In this document: positions 16,097-24,470 of the stretch, piece by piece
Layout: each line of letters opens with the position of its first letter
How positions within the stretch are numbered: the stretch's first letter is position 1
Translations under genes and position numbers: made by a program
Source of the DNA: Microbacterium marinum
GTDB lineage: Bacteria; Actinomycetota; Actinomycetes; Actinomycetales; Microbacteriaceae
Direction: 5' to 3'
Length of the DNA stretch: 64,000 nucleotides
Assembly (NCBI RefSeq): GCF_014204835.1
Contig: NZ_JACHMD010000001.1
Coordinates: forward strand, 310,001-374,000
The notes under the pieces: model-generated
Databases searched by the model: none
Told to the model about the DNA's origin: nothing
What the model saw: the letters and a program-made list of their open reading frames with translations, nothing else

Positions 16097-17155
16097 TCAC
16101 TCCTGGGCTGAGCCGCGCGCTGCGCGCCAGTGCTCCGTGACGGGATAACCGGAGCGCACGTGCGCGCGCACGTGGACCTCCCCCGAAGGGGATCCGCTGC
16201 CGCCCGGCTCCGGCGGCGGAGGGTTCTGTGTCCAGCCTGAGCCAGGGACCCAGACCGTCCCCGGTTGCACGGGCGCGTCGGCGAGCGCGGGATCGATCAG
16301 CTGACGCGCGAGAGCCACGGCCTCACCCAGATCGGTGATCCCGCCGGCTGAGGGCGTGCCGGCCGCGAGCACCCGGTAGGGACCGTCCCAACCGTCCGGG
16401 ACCGTGAACGTAGTGAACGAGTCGAGCTTTGACAGTGCACGCTTCGCGTCGATGGCCATCTGCAGCTCGCGCAGGTCGACGCGCTGCGTGCGTGCAATGG
16501 TGACGATGTCCACCAGGTCTTTCGCGCGGCTGCTGGGGCGGCCGTTGTAGGTGCTCATCGTCGCAGTGACCTTCTCCGCGACCTGATCGGAGATCGGGAA
16601 CAGCCGGTAGGGGTGCGACGGGACCGGCCGCCCCAGCTGCAGCCGCGTCGACGGCTCGATCGTCTCGACGCGGCCGACCGGGGGAGGGCCGACGACCACG
16701 TCGATGGGGATGTCGGAGATCCTCCGGCCGGTGTTCGCGTCCAGACATGTGAACACCAGGCGCCGGGTCGCGACACCCGGCTGGTTCTCTCCTCGCCCGG
16801 TCGCACGGGCACGGGTGAGCTGGAACCGCACATGGTCGCCGAGATCACGCGCGGCTGCCTGCTCGAGCGCCTGCTGCGCGGCATCCAGATCGGCGGCGCC
16901 GGTCGAGGCCAGATCCAGGTCTTTCGTCGACCGTGACTTCGGCACCCGGGCGAGCATCGCCGTGCCGCCCTTGAGCAGCCACTCGGACTCTTCCCCCTCC
17001 GCAAAGACCCGGCTGAGGAAACGATCGTGCTGTGCCTGCACGATCTGCGCATTCACATCCAGCGCGCTCGCGCCGTCACCGGCTGCCTTCGTCGCGGCCG
17101 CCTTGATCGCCTGCGCAAGCCCCGTCCAGTCTTTGTAGCCGTCGGGCTCAGGCAT
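16097..17155 (-). CDS. abiEii: AbiEii-family nucleotidyltransferase toxin (type IV toxin-antitoxin)
   Basis: About 352 aa. The nucleotidyltransferase motifs are visible: LLKGGTAML, then STKDLDLAS (the paired Asp), ISDIPIDVVVG (third Asp), DQVAEKVTATM and AKDLVDIV. AbiEii toxins transfer nucleotides to RNA targets and cause growth arrest during phage infection. The ATG at 17155 overlaps the antitoxin stop by 8 bp, so translation is coupled. The C-terminus has a Pro-rich tail (NPPPPEPGGSGSP). The gene looks complete. Confidence 0.88.
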   Translation of the reverse strand: MPEPDGYKDWTGLAQAIKAAATKAAGDGASALDVNAQIVQAQHDRFLSRVFAEGEESEWLLKGGTAMLARVPKSRSTKDLDLASTGAADLDAAQQALEQAAARDLGDHVRFQLTRARATGRGENQPGVATRRLVFTCLDANTGRRISDIPIDVVVGPPPVGRVETIEPSTRLQLGRPVPSHPYRLFPISDQVAEKVTATMSTYNGRPSSRAKDLVDIVTIARTQRVDLRELQMAIDAKRALSKLDSFTTFTVPDGWDGPYRVLAAGTPSAGGITDLGEAVALARQLIDPALADAPVQPGTVWVPGSGWTQNPPPPEPGGSGSPSGEVHVRAHVRSGYPVTEHWRAARGSAQE

Positions 17156-17807
17156 CGGCCGGCACCACCGCGTCGACGCCCGCAAGAGCGAGCAGATCAG
17201 CCGCGAGCGCGGCACCCGAGGGGTACTTGTTGGGCTTGGCCAGCGGCTCCAGATACTCGGTCAGGCGGGCGGGGGAGAGCAGCTTTCCCGCGTCCGCGGC
17301 GTCGGCGAGCGCATCGGCGACGAGGGAGCGGTCGACCCACTGCTCGATCAGGTCGGCGATCGTGCGCTCGACGCTCATGGTCGGCATCCCGTCGACGGAG
17401 ACCACCTCGGTGGGCGCGAGCTCGCGGGTGCGGAGCCGCACCCCGTCCAGGCGGGTACCGCGGCGGGTGGGAACGACGAACTCGAGTGGCCCGGGGAACC
17501 AGTCGCCGATGCCATGCAGCTGCGCGGCCGTCTGGCCTGCGGCGACGACGGGCGGGACGCCGGTGTCTGTGCGGGGACGGTCGGCGCCGCCGAGGGCGAG
17601 CCAGGTCGCGAGGATCGCCTCCTGCTCGTGCTCTGGCGCGCCGGCGAGGCGGTAGACGCCGCGCGCGACGCGGATGAGCGCGCCGCTGTTGGCGAGGCGC
17701 GTCAGGGTCGGGCGCGCCACGCCAGCCTCGAGCGCCTGGGCGGTGGTCACCAGGCCCCAACGCTGTGACGCGAGCTCGCCCAGACGAGCGAAAGTTGATC
17801 CTGCCAT
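17148..17807 (-). CDS. abiEi: AbiEi-family antitoxin and autorepressor
   Basis: 219 aa. The N-terminal winged helix reads GLVTTAQALEAGVARPTLTR and GVYRL, followed by the AbiEi C-terminal domain (TVERTIADLIEQ, VPTRRGTRLDGV). The family neutralises AbiEii and represses its own promoter. The ATG at 17807 gives the usual start; an upstream extension to 17882 has no support. Upstream, CAACAAACGTTG at 17831-17842 is a small inverted repeat that could be its operator. Confidence 0.87.
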   Translation of the reverse strand: MAGSTFARLGELASQRWGLVTTAQALEAGVARPTLTRLANSGALIRVARGVYRLAGAPEHEQEAILATWLALGGADRPRTDTGVPPVVAAGQTAAQLHGIGDWFPGPLEFVVPTRRGTRLDGVRLRTRELAPTEVVSVDGMPTMSVERTIADLIEQWVDRSLVADALADAADAGKLLSPARLTEYLEPLAKPNKYPSGAALAADLLALAGVDAVVPADA

Positions 17808-17919
17808 GCGCACAGTGTAGCGAGAAACCGCAACAAACGTTGTAGCTCGTTCAGATTGTCGACTTCGAGCCTCTGGGGCCACCCCTTAGCAGTGAGGGGG
17901 TTCCAAACCCTCGGGAACG

Positions 17920-17941
17920 GGTTATATTCGGGAATATAACC
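17920..17941. promoter_or_regulatory. Perfect 22-bp palindrome upstream of the module's first HTH gene
   Basis: GGTTATATTC-GG-GAATATAACC is a perfect palindrome in the region between the divergent abiEi and 17960 genes. Its right arm GAATATAACC recurs at 21176-21185, and AATATAACC recurs at 21557-21565, each in front of a gene of the same module. It could be an operator; TATAAC inside it could also serve as a -10 element. Confidence 0.6.
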
Positions 17942-17959
17942 ATCTGTGAGGAGGAGAAG

Positions 17960-18844
17960 ATGCGGACCCACACCTGCCCGCCGGACCACAAGCACGGGCT
18001 GACCTCCACCTGCTACGTCGTCCACCTCTGCGGGTGCCGCGCCTGCATGGACGGCAACGCGCGCCGCCGCCGCGACCGCTACCGTCTCCTGGCCTACGGG
18101 CGATACCAGGACGCGCACCAACCCATCGAGCCGATCCGGCAGCACCTGCAGGCACTGGTCGACACCGGGATGATCCCCGAACGGATCGCCATCAGCGCCG
18201 GCGTCGGCGGCGCCACGGTCCGTCGCCTGCTCAACAGCGAGACGGCACGGTTCGTCACCGGCGCCACCGCCCGCAAACTCCTCGCAGTCACCCCCGACAG
18301 CAGCACTCTCGCCGCGCAGGGCCGAGTCAACGGCCGCGGCACCCGCCGGCGCCTCCAGGCTCTGGCCGCGATCGGATGGAACCACCACGAGATCGCACGC
18401 CGACTCGGCTACCCGCGCTGGAAGGTCAACAAGGCACTCGAAGGCGCCTACGTGGACATCCGTGTCCACGACGACATCGCCGCGCTCTACGACGAGCTCT
18501 GGGACCAGCAGCCCCCCACCCACACCCGAGCGCAGCGGGTCGGCCGCTCCTACGCACTCACGGTCGCACGCCGGCACGGCTGGCTGCCGCCGCTGGCCTG
18601 GGACGACATCGACACCGACCCGGCACCGCCCACAGCCGGGCAGGAACCCCTGCTCGACGAGATCGCGATCGAGCTCGCTCTCGCCGGCCAGAACGTCCGC
18701 CTCACCCGAGACGAGCGCCTCGAAGCCACCCGACGCGGGACCGAACGCGGACTCAGCCTCACCCAGCTCAGCGACCTGCTCGGCGTCGACGTCCGCACCA
18801 TCGACCGCGACCGTGACGACCTCGGACTCCGGCAGGCCGCCTGA
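17960..18844 (+). CDS. Actinophage-like HTH protein with N-terminal Cys motif
   Basis: 294 aa. The N-terminus has closely spaced Cys and His residues (CPPDHKHG, CYVVHLCGCRAC) that could bind zinc, followed by basic RRRRDRY. Several helix-turn-helix-like stretches follow (ERIAISAGVGGATVRRLL; HHEIARRLGYPRWKVNKAL; LTQLSDLLGVDVRTIDRDR at the C-terminus). Proteins of this build are common in actinobacterial phages and plasmids, usually without a known role. GAGGAG precedes the ATG. It is probably a DNA-binding regulator. Confidence 0.65.
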   Translation: MRTHTCPPDHKHGLTSTCYVVHLCGCRACMDGNARRRRDRYRLLAYGRYQDAHQPIEPIRQHLQALVDTGMIPERIAISAGVGGATVRRLLNSETARFVTGATARKLLAVTPDSSTLAAQGRVNGRGTRRRLQALAAIGWNHHEIARRLGYPRWKVNKALEGAYVDIRVHDDIAALYDELWDQQPPTHTRAQRVGRSYALTVARRHGWLPPLAWDDIDTDPAPPTAGQEPLLDEIAIELALAGQNVRLTRDERLEATRRGTERGLSLTQLSDLLGVDVRTIDRDRDDLGLRQAA

Positions 18845-19095
18845 TGAGCAAGACGCTCGACATCCTCGAAGCCGCCCTGCACGGCACCACCGCCGGCTAC
18901 CTGGCCGGATGCCGCAGCAAGGGAGGATGCCCGAACCACGGCAACCGCCAGCTGCTCACCTGCACCGAAGCGGCCCGCGCCCGCCGCCACTACTTCTCGC
19001 TCGCCTCGCTCGAGGAGACCGAGCCGATCACCCGGCAGATGCTCCGCGACGCCAAGAACAGCCCCTTCGCACCGAAAGAAGCCGCAGATGTCTGA
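18844..19095 (+). CDS. Small phage-like Cys-rich protein
   Basis: 83 aa. It contains HGTTAGYLAGCRSKGGCPNH and LTCTEAARARRHY, a Cys pattern (C-x5-C and a later C) often seen in small actinophage proteins. Its start overlaps the stop of the preceding gene by one base (TGATG), so it is co-translated. Function unknown; the Cys residues may form a small zinc-binding knuckle. Confidence 0.55.
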   Translation: MSKTLDILEAALHGTTAGYLAGCRSKGGCPNHGNRQLLTCTEAARARRHYFSLASLEETEPITRQMLRDAKNSPFAPKEAADV

Positions 19096-19390
19096 CCAGC
19101 CGAACACCTTCACCATCGACTCCACCAAAGAGGGAGAGTGGCTGCGGGTCGTCCGCGCGCTCGGCGGCCATCGCTGGGCCCTGTCGCTGCGCTTCAACCC
19201 CCTCCCGCTGACTCAGCGAGGCGCCCGGCACACCCGGCCAACGCGGCAGCCCACACCCCACGCGGCAGCAGGCCACGGGCCGAACGCGAGACTGCACCTG
19301 CCCAGCTGCGCGATCTCCCCCCAGCTCGGCAACGGCCGCGGCGCCCACCTCAAGCAGATCCCCCACCTGGGCCGAACCGAGGAGCACTGA
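19088..19390 (+). CDS. Hypothetical protein of the plasmid/phage-like module
   Basis: 100 aa. The N-terminus is well formed (MSDQPNTFTIDSTKEGEWLR), while the C-terminal half is rich in Pro, His and Arg. The start overlaps the preceding stop by 8 bp and the end overlaps the next start by 1 bp, which argues that it is translated. No domain recognised. Confidence 0.5.
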   Translation: MSDQPNTFTIDSTKEGEWLRVVRALGGHRWALSLRFNPLPLTQRGARHTRPTRQPTPHAAAGHGPNARLHLPSCAISPQLGNGRGAHLKQIPHLGRTEEH

Positions 19391-19866
19391 TGACCGACAT
19401 CGCCGTGCGCCTCCAGGAAGCCATGACCATCCAGACCGGCACACCCGTCACCGTCCGATGGAGCTTCCGCGAGTTCGCGCTCAACTGCACCCGCCGCGAC
19501 GGCCGCCCCCTCACCCAACGGATGCACAGGCTCTTCCAGACGCTGCTCAACCGTGAAGCGCTCCGCGAGCTCACTCCAGGAGAAGACCCAACGATGGGAT
19601 CCCGCGCAACCCTCATCGAGATCATCGACGACCTCGCCGTCAGCGCCGACCACCAAGGCGCCCGCGCGGCCGCGCTCGCCGAGGTCCTCCTCAGTGCCGG
19701 CATGTTCCACCTCGGCGACCAGCTCCGCCGCCAGAGCCACGCACTCTCAGAGCTCGACGCCGACGACGAAACCCTCGAGGTCATCGACGAGGCACGCACC
19801 CAGATCGCCCGAACCATACTGCTGCTCGACCAAGCCGACACCGCACAGGCAAAGGAGCGCAGATGA
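19390..19866 (+). CDS. Hypothetical helical protein of the plasmid/phage-like module
   Basis: 158 aa. The C-terminal 90 residues are strongly helical and acidic (ELDADDETLEVIDEARTQIA). The N-terminus has TVRWSFREFALN. The start overlaps the previous stop by one base and the stop overlaps the next ATG by 4 bp. No known motif; probably part of the same transcript as 17960-20615. Confidence 0.5.
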   Translation: MTDIAVRLQEAMTIQTGTPVTVRWSFREFALNCTRRDGRPLTQRMHRLFQTLLNREALRELTPGEDPTMGSRATLIEIIDDLAVSADHQGARAAALAEVLLSAGMFHLGDQLRRQSHALSELDADDETLEVIDEARTQIARTILLLDQADTAQAKERR

Positions 19867-20615
19867 ACCGACGCACCCGCCGCGCCAGCACAGCCCTCGC
19901 CGCGGTCGCAGCTCTCGCGCTCGGCTTCGGCGCCCACCAGCTGGGCATCACCTCCTGGATCGACACATGGACGCGCCCGCAGGCACCCGCCCCGGACCCG
20001 ACCTACGACTACACCGCGCTCGCCGCAGTCGCGCAGGAGCTGCCGCTGATCGATCCCACCGAGGAGATTCCCGAGTATCGCCGCGCCACGTTCGGCGAGC
20101 GCTGGATCGACATCGAGGGAAACGGCTGCGATCAGCGAGACGATCTCCTCGCCGTCCAGCTGCAGGACGTCGTCCGTGACGGTTGCACGGTGCTCTCCGG
20201 CGTGCTCGACCCCGATCCGTACACGGGCACACGCATTGAGTTCGAGCACGACCGGATCGCCGCCCCTGGAGCCCCGGGAAGCTCCGGCGTCCAGATCGAC
20301 CACATCGTCAGCCTTTCGGCGGCGCACGCCGGGGGCGCGTGGGCGTGGACCGAGCAGCAGCGCATTCAGTTCGCCAACTCGTTCGACAACATCGTCGCCG
20401 TCGATGGCAACACGAATGCGGCCAAGAACGACCACGGGCCAGCCCTGTGGCTGCCATCGAACGCCGACTACGTGTGCACCTACGTCGCCCGCTACACGGA
20501 GATCGTCGACACCTGGCACCTCGCGGTCGACGAAGCCGACCGCGGTGCGCTCGTGGACACGCTCTCAACCTGCGCTGCCCAGCAAGCCAGCGACGAGAGC
20601 GGGAGCATGTCGTGA
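19863..20615 (+). CDS. Secreted HNH-type endonuclease-family protein (DUF1524-like)
   Basis: 250 aa. An N-terminal signal or anchor segment (RRTRRASTALAAVAALALGF) is followed by a catalytic domain with QIDHIVSLSAAHAGGAW, RIQFANSFDNIVAVDGNTN and KNDHGPALWLP, the pattern of the DUF1524/HNH fold in which the DH pair and the Asn/Lys-rich stretch bind metal and DNA. Exported members are common in actinobacteria and on plasmids and phages. A role in nutrient DNA use or in interference is possible. ATGA overlap with the preceding gene. Confidence 0.82.
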   Translation: MNRRTRRASTALAAVAALALGFGAHQLGITSWIDTWTRPQAPAPDPTYDYTALAAVAQELPLIDPTEEIPEYRRATFGERWIDIEGNGCDQRDDLLAVQLQDVVRDGCTVLSGVLDPDPYTGTRIEFEHDRIAAPGAPGSSGVQIDHIVSLSAAHAGGAWAWTEQQRIQFANSFDNIVAVDGNTNAAKNDHGPALWLPSNADYVCTYVARYTEIVDTWHLAVDEADRGALVDTLSTCAAQQASDESGSMS

Positions 20616-20620
20616 AGCCG

Positions 20621-21154
20621 CTACGAACCCGCGTGGGATCTCGCCGCGCGCGCCTGACGCTTGGCCGCGCGAGCGCGGTCTACGACCTCGTTCGCATCCG
20701 TCGTGTCGACACCGAGGGTGCGCCTGATCACCTCGAGCTCGGCGTCGGTCCAGCGGGTGCGCCCTCGCATCCGCTCACCGAACGTGACGACGTTCAAGCC
20801 GAGCAGGTCGATCAGAGCCGCCTGCGTGGGAACCTCGGGCGCCCCCGCCCCGTCCGCGATCGCCGCCCGCAACCGCTCCGCGAAAGCCGCATCGCGCGCC
20901 AGTCCCGGCATCAGTCGCGGCCGGCGGCCGCGCTGCGAGGGCGCCCTGCGCGCGCGCTCCTGCGCGAATGCGTCGATCGCGGCCTCGTCGTAGAGCGGGG
21001 AGTTGCCTTCTATGGCAACCGGCTCGGGGAGCAGAGGACCCTCCTGGCCGGCTCTGCGCAGCTTGTTGCTGATGGAGCGCATCTTGTAGACCGCGACGAC
21101 GGACACGCCGAGCTTCTCGGCGACGTCCGCCGTGGTGAGGTGCCGTCCGGTCAT
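20621..21154 (-). CDS. HTH regulator (MerR/excisionase-like N-terminus)
   Basis: 177 aa. Residues 5-25 read HLTTADVAEKLGVSVVAVYK, a clear helix-turn-helix of the excisionase/MerR type. The rest is basic and lacks a recognisable effector domain. It is transcribed away from 21248-21484. The shared 93-bp intergenic space holds GAATATAACC (21176-21185), so it may be the repressor that reads this motif across the module. Confidence 0.6.
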   Translation of the reverse strand: MTGRHLTTADVAEKLGVSVVAVYKMRSISNKLRRAGQEGPLLPEPVAIEGNSPLYDEAAIDAFAQERARRAPSQRGRRPRLMPGLARDAAFAERLRAAIADGAGAPEVPTQAALIDLLGLNVVTFGERMRGRTRWTDAELEVIRRTLGVDTTDANEVVDRARAAKRQARAARSHAGS

Positions 21155-21175
21155 CAGCGCTCCTCTCAGCTGGAT

Positions 21176-21198
21176 GAATATAACCACTTTCGCGGTTA
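21176..21198. promoter_or_regulatory. AATATAACC motif in divergent promoter region
   Basis: GAATATAACC at 21176-21185 is followed by GGTTA at 21194-21198, giving a weak inverted repeat TAACC-8 nt-GGTTA. It is identical to the right arm of the palindrome at 17920-17941 and lies between two divergent regulator genes. Confidence 0.5.
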
Positions 21199-21247
21199 CG
21201 GCGCGCCGCGGCAACCAGACCCAACTTGGTTGGGGATGCTGGGGCGC

Positions 21248-21484
21248 ATGGCTAACAAGGACGCGGACGCCATCCGTGAGGAGCTCCGTCGCATCGGCCA
21301 GCAGCTCGCGCAAGCGGACGAGCTGCGCGAACGCCGCGGCAAAGTCGTCGACGAGGCGCGCGCGGCCGAGCTGACCCAGCGAGAGATCGCCCTCCTGCTG
21401 GGGATGACCGAGGAAGGGCTGCGGAAGGCGCAGAAGTCCTACCACGGACGCGGGCGCTCTTACGGCGGCCGCCTCGCGTCCTAG
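21248..21484 (+). CDS. Small HTH protein
   Basis: 78 aa. The N-terminal half is a charged helix (EELRRIGQQLAQADELRERR); residues 41-62 read ELTQREIALLLGMTEEGLRK, a convincing helix-turn-helix. Divergent from 20621-21154 and upstream of the large module protein. It probably acts as a local regulator. Confidence 0.6.
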   Translation: MANKDADAIREELRRIGQQLAQADELRERRGKVVDEARAAELTQREIALLLGMTEEGLRKAQKSYHGRGRSYGGRLAS

Positions 21485-21556
21485 CGACCCCGCCAGACCT
21501 TCATGGAGCGCCCGTCGACTGCGAAATCTGATTGCAATTTTCAAGCACTCTTGACT

Positions 21557-21565
21557 AATATAACC
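21557..21565. promoter_or_regulatory. AATATAACC motif upstream of the large module gene
   Basis: AATATAACC lies 20 bp in front of the ATG at 21585, directly after TTGACT. It is the third occurrence in the module. It may be an operator half-site or a -10 element (TATAAC). Confidence 0.45.
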
Positions 21566-21584
21566 TGACGAATGAGGGGGTGAG

Positions 21585-23213
21585 ATGGACGAGCTGAACT
21601 ACCGACCCAAGCCGTGGACGCCGAAGGACGTGCCCACGATCTGGGTCGACCAGACCACCGGGCAAGGCGTCACCGACGCCGGCACGCCCGTTCGCCCCGT
21701 CATCGGCGAGCGCCGCAAGAACCCCAACCTGACGGACCTGCTCGACACGGCTGCCTCGTACGGCGCTAACCGCATCATGCTGACCGGGAAGCGCCCCGAG
21801 CCTGCGCCTGGCGTGCGGCACTGGCTGTACGTCCAGACCCCGAACTGGAAGCCCGGAGCCCACTGGGTCAACAACGGCCCGCCCACCGGTCGGTTCGAGC
21901 ACGCGGTCACCGGCTTCAAGATCGAAGTCCGCACCGCGGAGGAGTGGTTCGGCGACGGGCCGCTGACCCCTGCCCAGGCTCGTCTGGCCTGGAACGTCAC
22001 CGCGTCGATCATTCGCCACGCCGACGAGAACGCGCGCCTGTTCAACAGCCCTGCCGCCACCGGAACGAACCTGTGGGCGCTGTCGCTGCCGAAGAACATC
22101 AACCCCGTGCCGGTCGAAGACGACATCGCCCAGGAGATCCACTTCACCTCGGGCCTGCACCACTACGACCACCTGGTCGCGGGGGAGTCGTTCGCCAAGC
22201 ACGAGGACTGCGTCCCGCTGATCGACCCGGCCAAGACGAAGAAGATCAGCGAGTTCGCCTACGTCGACGGCCGGTTCATGTTCGCCGGCGTCGGGCGCGA
22301 GCTCGGTATCGGCCCCGCGATCCGGCTGAACCAGGCCGCCGCGTACGAGCTGCTCGAGCAAGACCCCTACGCGCGCGCCCGCTTCCACGTGCGGTTCCGC
22401 GTCCCTCAGGGCTGGAACCACGTTGGCCTGCTCGGTGTGAAGCACCTGGACGTTCGCGAAGGCTGGTTCTATCCGAACCGGCCCGGAGCGGTGCACGACA
22501 CCTGGGCCGACGGCAGCGAGATCCACGTCGCCCTCAAGCACGGGTGGGAGATCCGCCCTCACGAGGCCGTGGTGTTCCGCAAGGCCAAGCCTCTAGACAC
22601 CTTCACCGAGCGCATGACGCGCGCCCGCGAGCGAGTCCAGCTGCAGGACGAGATGCACCCGGACCTGCGCCGCGCTGTGCTCGCCGCGCTGCGGAACATC
22701 ATGCTGCACTCGATCGGTGCATTCGCCGCCGCGGGCCGCGACGAGACCCGCGTCGCCGCGTCGCCCGATGACGTCCCGCCCGAGTACAGGGCCAAGATGC
22801 TGCGACAGGGCAACCTCTGGATCTATCGCATCCCGTCGCGCCCGAACGACCGCACCCGAAGCTTCTACCACCCGGAGCTCGCCGCCCAGGTCTGGGGTCG
22901 CGCACGCGCTCGCGTCCTCCACGGCCCCAGCTCCCTCGGCGGCTACACCTCCGGTGCTCTCACGGTCGACCCCTCGACGCTCATCGGCATCCAGGGTGAT
23001 GCGATCTACACGACCAAGCTGCCGGCGTGGTCCCTGCCGGACCGGTTCATCGGCGGCGGCGACGACGGCAAGACCGGGCGCCTGCGCCTGCAGGGCTACC
23101 TCAACGGATCCTTCATCACGCCGGAGACGCTGCGGCAGCGTGACGCGCTGAAAGCACGTGCCGAGCGGGCCGGCATCGCCAAGGCGCTCGAGCAGGCAGA
23201 GGAGAAGGGCTGA
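21585..23213 (+). CDS. Large protein of unknown function, candidate replication protein
   Basis: 542 aa, soluble, no signal peptide and no nucleotide-binding motif that I can identify. Notable stretches are WYVQTPNWKPGAHW-like aromatic-rich sequence near residue 80, RTAEEWFGDGPLTPAQARLA, and a C-terminal basic helix. It is the first of three tightly overlapping genes (the next begins on the stop codon). Size, position and partners suit a plasmid replication or DNA-end protein, but I see no motif that proves this. GGGGGTG precedes the ATG. Confidence 0.5.
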   Translation: MDELNYRPKPWTPKDVPTIWVDQTTGQGVTDAGTPVRPVIGERRKNPNLTDLLDTAASYGANRIMLTGKRPEPAPGVRHWLYVQTPNWKPGAHWVNNGPPTGRFEHAVTGFKIEVRTAEEWFGDGPLTPAQARLAWNVTASIIRHADENARLFNSPAATGTNLWALSLPKNINPVPVEDDIAQEIHFTSGLHHYDHLVAGESFAKHEDCVPLIDPAKTKKISEFAYVDGRFMFAGVGRELGIGPAIRLNQAAAYELLEQDPYARARFHVRFRVPQGWNHVGLLGVKHLDVREGWFYPNRPGAVHDTWADGSEIHVALKHGWEIRPHEAVVFRKAKPLDTFTERMTRARERVQLQDEMHPDLRRAVLAALRNIMLHSIGAFAAAGRDETRVAASPDDVPPEYRAKMLRQGNLWIYRIPSRPNDRTRSFYHPELAAQVWGRARARVLHGPSSLGGYTSGALTVDPSTLIGIQGDAIYTTKLPAWSLPDRFIGGGDDGKTGRLRLQGYLNGSFITPETLRQRDALKARAERAGIAKALEQAEEKG

Positions 23214-24037
23214 TGGCTGACCAGCAGCGCACCGCCCAAGACCTCATCCGCGATCTGCGGCGCAAGGGCATCAGCACGGCCGAGATCGCCGAGGAGCTGC
23301 ACCGCTCGCCTCGAATGGTCCGCAAGATCCTCAACGGCGAAACCAGCGGCGCCCTCTACCGCCAGGCGCTCCAGGAGCTCGCTGACACCGGACGCCTCAC
23401 CCACGTCCCGCCGCGGCGCCGGCGCAAGGACGGCTCGATCGCCCCCGTGCGAGGCAAGGCCGGCGCCAAGCCCGTCATCCCCGAAGACCTCAGCGGCACC
23501 TACGTTGAGGGTCGCCAGGGTGGTCGGCTGCGCGTCGACGTGGCATACGCCACCGGGGGCGACCGGTACATCGAGATGCGCATCCCCAAGGGCCGCACCG
23601 CGAAGGGCCGCGAGCAGGCGAACGCCGAACTGATCAAGCAGGTCCGCAACGCCGCCAAGGGCCAGTCCCACGACAAGCAGAAGCAGATCACCGCCCACCT
23701 GACCTTCTCCAACGGCCGCGTGATGGAGGTCAACTCGTACAACGCCTCGACGATGCTCAAGCGCATCCACGAGAACGGCGGCGACGCCCTCGGCTGGTTC
23801 CGCGAAGAGTCGAAGAACCGATACGTGAACCTCGACACCAGCCGCGACACCATCACCGGCGTCACCCTCAACGTCGTCAGCACGGCCAAGACGACCGAGT
23901 ACCAGAGGCAGGCCGAGCGCGGCCGCACTCGCCGCCCCCGCTCGCTGTCGCCGGCGGAGCTCATCAGCATGGAAGAGAAGCGGCGCATCGAGGAGCGCCG
24001 CGCTCGCCGCCGTGGAAACCGAGGAGGTGGTCAGTGA
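23213..24037 (+). CDS. HTH DNA-binding protein of the module
   Basis: 274 aa. Residues 10-40 read LIRDLRRKGISTAEIAEELH, then RSPRMVRKILNGETSG, a good helix-turn-helix. The next section is basic (PPRRRRKDGS) and the C-terminus is very basic (EERRARRRGNRGGG). The ATG overlaps the preceding stop by 1 bp and the stop overlaps the next gene by 4 bp. The pairing of a large protein with a smaller HTH protein recalls replication or terminal-protein operons, but this is only an analogy. Confidence 0.55.
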   Translation: MADQQRTAQDLIRDLRRKGISTAEIAEELHRSPRMVRKILNGETSGALYRQALQELADTGRLTHVPPRRRRKDGSIAPVRGKAGAKPVIPEDLSGTYVEGRQGGRLRVDVAYATGGDRYIEMRIPKGRTAKGREQANAELIKQVRNAAKGQSHDKQKQITAHLTFSNGRVMEVNSYNASTMLKRIHENGGDALGWFREESKNRYVNLDTSRDTITGVTLNVVSTAKTTEYQRQAERGRTRRPRSLSPAELISMEEKRRIEERRARRRGNRGGGQ

Positions 24038-24435
24038 CCATGGCCGCCCCGAAGAAGCCCACAGCTGCAGCGAAGCCCCGCGCACGCAAGGCCGCGCCCC
24101 CCGCTGAGGAAGTCACCAGCGACGTCGACCAGGCAGCGACGTCCGAAGCACCCGCACGCGCACCTCGCGCAAGCCAGAAGCCGGCAGCGGCGAGCGCGAC
24201 GCCTCCTGAGTCGGCCGAGGCGGAGACGCCACCGCCGGCGAAGAAGAAGCGGGGGCCCTACAACGTCGTCTACGTCCAGAAGAAGCCCGTCTCGATCCGT
24301 CTCCCCGACGACGCGCTTGAACTGATGGACTGGGCCAAGCAGGATGCAGCCAGCCGCGGCGACCGCCTCACCAAGGACGAGATCGTCACCGTTGCGCTTC
24401 GCGCCTACTGGGGCCGCAAACGGCGCCGCGGGTAA
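24034..24435 (+). CDS. Ribbon-helix-helix protein with Ala/Pro/Lys-rich N-terminus
   Basis: 133 aa. The first 75 residues are a low-complexity, Ala/Pro-rich tail of the type seen on histone-like and partition proteins. The C-terminus holds KKRGPYNVVYVQKKPVSIRL and DDALELMDWAKQDAASRGDR, a ribbon-helix-helix fold. A second, truncated copy of the C-terminal domain occurs at 26258-26461. The GTG start overlaps the previous stop. It is a likely centromere-binding or copy-control protein of the replicon. Confidence 0.6.
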   Translation: MTMAAPKKPTAAAKPRARKAAPPAEEVTSDVDQAATSEAPARAPRASQKPAAASATPPESAEAETPPPAKKKRGPYNVVYVQKKPVSIRLPDDALELMDWAKQDAASRGDRLTKDEIVTVALRAYWGRKRRRG

Positions 24436-24470
24436 TGACCGTCTCCTGAGCTGCTGGCAGGGAAGTCGAG

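Noticed and set aside
21585..24037. Linear-plasmid telomere gene pair (Tap/Tpg-like)
   Set aside because: Only the gene order and the HTH in the smaller protein suggest it. I could not match either protein to these families and saw no telomere-like terminal palindromes; also the IS256 evidence points to a circle.
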